DNA of 64,000 nucleotides, taken from NCBI RefSeq assembly GCF_000227115.2, contig NC_016486.1, positions 248,001 to 312,000 on the forward strand. Direction: 5' to 3'. Position 1 is the first letter of the stretch; each line of letters starts with the position of its first letter. Both the position numbers and the translations under genes were made by a program. The stretch comes from Naumovozyma dairenensis CBS 421. Lineage: Eukaryota > Ascomycota > Saccharomycetes > Saccharomycetales > Saccharomycetaceae. The notes beneath the pieces are model-generated. The model was not told where the DNA came from and did no database searches. It worked only from the letters and a program-made list of their open reading frames with translations. Below, in pieces: positions 63,501 to 64,000 of this stretch.

Positions 63501-64000
63501 GCTAAGGCAAGGAAAGTGAAGAATAAAATAGCGAAGAAAGTTAATGAACCTCTAGAGAAGGAACCAATTGTTGTTTTTGGAACTTCGTAGAAAAGCGAAC
63601 CGATAACTAAGGATTGAATAACGACAGAAATGAATTGAGAAATGATGTAACTTTGATCACCAATGATTCTTTCAAAGGCTCTAATAGTACAACTCTTGAT
63701 TTGAACTTTTAATGGGACACTAAAAATAGGGGTGATATCATCTGGATTGACGGTGGAACCATCTCTCGACATGTTTTGGATAGCTGTTGAGGTAATTTGT
63801 TTCCAATTTTGATAATATGGTGATTTGATCCATAGATTATGTAAATCAATTTCAGAACTGGCGACTGGAGGTTTACCAGCTTCAGTTTCGAATTGAAGAT
63901 TTAAGATAGAAGTCAGATATTCAATGATACAATCATTTGGATTTTTCTTAATACCCAAAGTATCATGGAAAAAAGTTAAACATTCATCAACAGTACCGTA
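60593..64000 (-). CDS. PDR11: Pdr11/Aus1-type sterol-importing ABCG transporter, 5' end cut off by the window
   Basis: 1135 residues are visible and the frame runs off the window, so the first nucleotide-binding domain is missing. In order there is the first membrane domain (residues about 75-390, ending near SLFVSEYITPLYTRRN) and a Ser-rich linker. The second ATP-binding domain follows: HVISWRNINYTVEGDKRLIN, Walker A GESGAGKTTLLNV, QQDVHLELLTVKESLEIS, an unusual signature LSPTERKLLSIGVEL, Walker B LLLFLDEPTSGLD and the TIHQPS switch. The second membrane domain contains GVMQPYSLFVGFWKFMYRVSPYTYFIDTF and a Cys-rich extracellular loop. It closely resembles Aus1/Pdr11, which take up exogenous sterol under anaerobic or haem-deficient conditions. 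The neighbour MNT3 identifies it as the PDR11 position; Aus1 is the duplicate. Confidence 0.93.
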   Translation of the reverse strand, partial: YGTVDECLTFFHDTLGIKKNPNDCIIEYLTSILNLQFETEAGKPPVASSEIDLHNLWIKSPYYQNWKQITSTAIQNMSRDGSTVNPDDITPIFSVPLKVQIKSCTIRAFERIIGDQSYIISQFISVVIQSLVIGSLFYEVPKTTIGSFSRGSLTFFAILFFTFLALADMPSTFQRNSVIVKHTQLHFYYGWVETLASTIYDYMFKFLLVVIFSIILYFLAHLQYDAARFFIFLLFLSFYNFCMVSLFNLTALLSPTLAFANLLAGILLLAIAMYASYVIHLEDMHPWFVWIAYLNPAMFAMEAILSNELFDMKLDCTESIIPRGPTYNNITFAHKACAWQGATLGNNYVRGQDYLRSGLKYTYHHVWRNFGIIIGFLCFNLFSSLFVSEYITPLYTRRNLQIWSAYLQRFNPFRGKDTVEEYEMDTYDNITDKRPISASSSSSLSLTSSVPEDGSIIGKQPVTSQHDKTKAVETQKHVISWRNINYTVEGDKRLINDVSGFISSGLTALMGESGAGKTTLLNVLSQRVTTGVVTGELLIDGNPLTNIDAFRRSIGFVQQQDVHLELLTVKESLEISCNLRGDGDKAYLSTVANLLKLPANKLVADLSPTERKLLSIGVELVTKPSLLLFLDEPTSGLDAEAALTIVQFLKKLSQQGQAILCTIHQPSKSVISYFDNIYLLKRGGECVFFGPINDACDYFVTRDETLSFDKEAENPADFVIDVVGGIQKNEDGTVQPRSSLPWNRLWAESRERIEVDKNVLTLEEQARKEGIDFAQFAWSQPSYMNQLRVIMHRQYLCTKRDVGYVSSKFILNAGAGLFIGFSFWRTKRNISGLQNAIFLSFMNLCLSSPLINQVQDKALQSKDVYLAREASSNTYHWSILLLSQTLIELPLAVGSSTLFFLCCYFCCGFDNSPHIAGVFYFNYILFSAYYLTFGLWLLYSSPDLQTAAVFVAFFYSFTASFCGVMQPYSLFVGFWKFMYRVSPYTYFIDTFTSLLLHDRPVNCGVSEMVPGQPLMGQNCGEFMKDYIDEYGGYLHNPATFTVCGYCTYTVGDDFLAVENMSYHNRWRNFGIECAFVVFNFVCMFIGFYLTYVKKIWPIVFAYCMKCIPGRSLFRSNPKSEESSTTVILEKEDDKK

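Noticed and set aside
1..64000. CRISPR array or bacterial-type operon
   Set aside because: This is eukaryotic nuclear DNA with yeast genes; no regularly spaced repeats were seen.

Overview
The window is nuclear DNA of a budding yeast in the Saccharomycetaceae, most likely a species that arose after the whole-genome duplication (Naumovozyma, Kazachstania or Nakaseomyces-like). The evidence is intron-poor compact genes, proteins full of Asn and Ser runs, tRNAs matching the S. cerevisiae genes as I recall them, and gene order. From 2.4 to 39 kb it interleaves genes that in S. cerevisiae lie on two duplicated segments: chromosome I (CDC24, CLN3, CYC3, CDC19, RBG1, MTW1, FUN19) and chromosome XV (TYE7, RPA190, YOR338W). 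It therefore looks like one duplicated track with its own pattern of gene losses. The species itself cannot be fixed from this sequence alone.

Layout. 0-1.3 kb: 3' part of an STP1/STP2-type amino-acid-sensor transcription factor. 1.3-2.3 kb: decayed coding fragments. 2.4-5.3 kb: CDC24 (Cdc42 GEF), then CLN3 (G1 cyclin), CYC3 (haem lyase) and CDC19 (pyruvate kinase) with a Rap1/Gcr1-type promoter. 18-19 kb: TYE7, a bHLH regulator of glycolytic genes. 19.9-23 kb: tRNA-Met, LTR-like elements, an assembly gap and a small inverted-repeat element. 23.7-25 kb: a Hyr1/Iff-type cell-wall protein without a GPI tail. 26.9-39.3 kb: MTW1 (kinetochore), a two-finger C2H2 protein, RBG1 (GTPase), RPA190 (Pol I) and FUN19/YOR338W. 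40.3-42.1 kb: a second LTR-like cluster and tRNA-Leu. 42.6-44.5 kb: a beta-mannosyltransferase (BMT, GT91), a family absent from S. cerevisiae. 46-53 kb: two diverged copies of an unknown gene flanking a YIR016W-like gene and MET28. 54.5 kb: an unknown secretory protein. 56-64 kb: tRNA-Thr, LRS4 (monopolin), MNT3 (alpha-1,3-mannosyltransferase) and the 3' two-thirds of the sterol-importing ABC transporter PDR11/AUS1, cut by the window end.

Technical points for users. Three otherwise well-conserved genes (CDC24, the C2H2 gene, RBG1) each contain one frameshift. Each is explained by one base missing from a short homopolymer, so these are probably sequencing errors rather than pseudogenes. Several long frames begin at non-ATG codons; the starts given here are the first supported ATGs. 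Two runs of N (20267-20369 and 40341-40360) lie inside repeats. The first almost certainly understates the missing length: the sister copy has about 556 bp there.
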